Source: an uncultured Alphaproteobacteria bacterium
Lineage (GTDB): Bacteria; Pseudomonadota; Alphaproteobacteria; UBA3830
NCBI GenBank assembly: GCA_905233775.1
Contig: CAJOEB010000116.1
Location: 1 to 5,088, forward strand
Direction: 5' to 3'
DNA: 5,088 bases
Made by a program: the position numbers and the translations under genes. Below the pieces are notes generated by a model, which saw only the letters and a program-made list of their open reading frames with translations, had not been told where the DNA came from and searched no databases. Shown piece after piece: positions 4,478 to 5,088 of the stretch; positions within the stretch are counted from its first letter, which is position 1, and each line of letters starts with the position of its first letter.

Positions 4478-5088
4478 ATGCAAAGAAAATTGATTACGCC
4501 TATTTTCTTGGTTGCAGGAACAAGTATAGGCGGCGGAATGTTGGCTCTTCCGATGGTTTTAGCAAAACTTGGAATAGCTACAAGTTTATTCATAATGTTA
4601 CTGATATGGTTATTGACTTATTATTCGTCTCTTATAAGTGTTGAATTAAATCTTCACTCAGATAGAGGTTTATCTTTAGGTCAGCTCGGCAGAAAATTTT
4701 CAGGAAAAGGCGCAGAAATTGTCGGTGAAATTAGCGTTAAACTGTTATCGTATGCGTTGTTAGCTGCTTTTATATACGGAGCGTCATCAATCATTCAGAA
4801 ACTGGTAGAAGAATATTTAAATTGTTATGTTTCAATAATCAAAGTAGAAACGTTTTTATCAATATTAACCGTAATTATTTTATTATTTCCGACTAAGATT
4901 ATCTCAAATATCAATAATATAGCATTTTTATGCTTTTTGGTAATATTTATGGTATTAATTGTCGCTGTAATGAGCATTGTTGACTGTATAAAAATCCCAT
5001 GGTGGTTTAGCGATTTACAAATAAAAAACGTGGCTGAAGTAATAACGGTTATTTTTACGTCGTTTGGATATCAGGTGATATTTCATAC
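4478..5088 (+). CDS. Aromatic amino acid permease (HAAAP family), 3' partial
   Basis: Inner-membrane proton-coupled importer of aromatic amino acids by family (TyrP/Mtr/TnaB, about 400 residues). The window holds the first 203 codons. The start ATG 4478 follows AGGAG (4467-4471) with six bases of spacing. The hallmark is VAGTSIGGGMLALP (12-25) in the broken first helix, matching TyrP-type GTxIGxGMLAxP. Further likely helices: about 32-56, 84-107, 122-141, 146-169 and one starting near 185. FTSFGYQ (193-199) matches the conserved FxSFGF segment. The loop DRGLSLGQLGRKFSGKG between helices 2 and 3 is typical of the family. The substrate (Tyr, Trp or Phe) cannot be told. Such permeases are common in intracellular bacteria that have lost aromatic synthesis. 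It is divergent from the tRNA-acc operon, with about 600 bases between. Confidence 0.88.
   Translation, partial: MQRKLITPIFLVAGTSIGGGMLALPMVLAKLGIATSLFIMLLIWLLTYYSSLISVELNLHSDRGLSLGQLGRKFSGKGAEIVGEISVKLLSYALLAAFIYGASSIIQKLVEEYLNCYVSIIKVETFLSILTVIILLFPTKIISNINNIAFLCFLVIFMVLIVAVMSIVDCIKIPWWFSDLQIKNVAEVITVIFTSFGYQVIFH

Noticed and set aside
1..5088. CRISPR array, insertion sequence or phage genes
   Set aside because: No regularly spaced repeats, transposase motifs or terminal inverted repeats were seen.

Overview
The window is AT-rich DNA with compact core genes separated by very AT-rich, poorly conserved-looking spacers. AccB and AccC read like alphaproteobacterial proteins. Together with an aromatic amino acid permease of the HAAAP type and several broken genes for exported proteins, this suggests a host-associated alphaproteobacterium (Holosporales/Rickettsiales-like). 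That placement is an inference from protein style, not from a search.

Minus strand, right to left: a strong sigma70-like promoter (3900-3928) drives tRNA-Val(GAC) (3805-3879). It is followed closely by accB (GTG start, 3769-3272) and accC (3248-1911), the biotin carboxyl carrier protein and biotin carboxylase of acetyl-CoA carboxylase. No terminator separates the tRNA from accB, so one transcript is likely. Beyond accC a new promoter (1821-1850) and a GC-rich hairpin (1774-1787) precede a gene in two same-frame pieces: a signal-peptide piece (1742-1554) and a sirtuin-like domain (open from 1553, annotated start 1478, end 807). Only one TAA separates them, so this is probably one exported sirtuin-like gene carrying a nonsense codon. 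A hairpin with a T-tract at 619-641 could end that transcript. At the left edge a second exported-protein gene starts at 534 with a good ribosome binding site. Its first frame stops at CTT TGA (417-412), and coding-like sequence continues in the +1 frame off the window. This is either a frameshifted pseudogene or RF2-type +1 recoding.

Plus strand: after the tRNA promoter, 3930-4477 holds no clear intact gene. It contains a remnant of a signal-peptide gene (4072-4169) with a poly-A frameshift, a 59-codon open frame with one hydrophobic stretch (4150-4329), a 20-codon Phe-rich mini-ORF (4326-4388) and a hairpin over the end of that mini-ORF (4378-4396). An aromatic amino acid permease gene starts at 4478 behind an excellent ribosome binding site and runs off the right edge.

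The functional core is lipid precursor synthesis (malonyl-CoA) plus amino acid import. It is flanked by three interrupted genes for apparently secreted proteins. The most interesting leads are the CTT TGA frameshift site, the stop-split sirtuin that lacks a zinc module, and the possible Phe-leader attenuator in front of the aromatic amino acid transporter.
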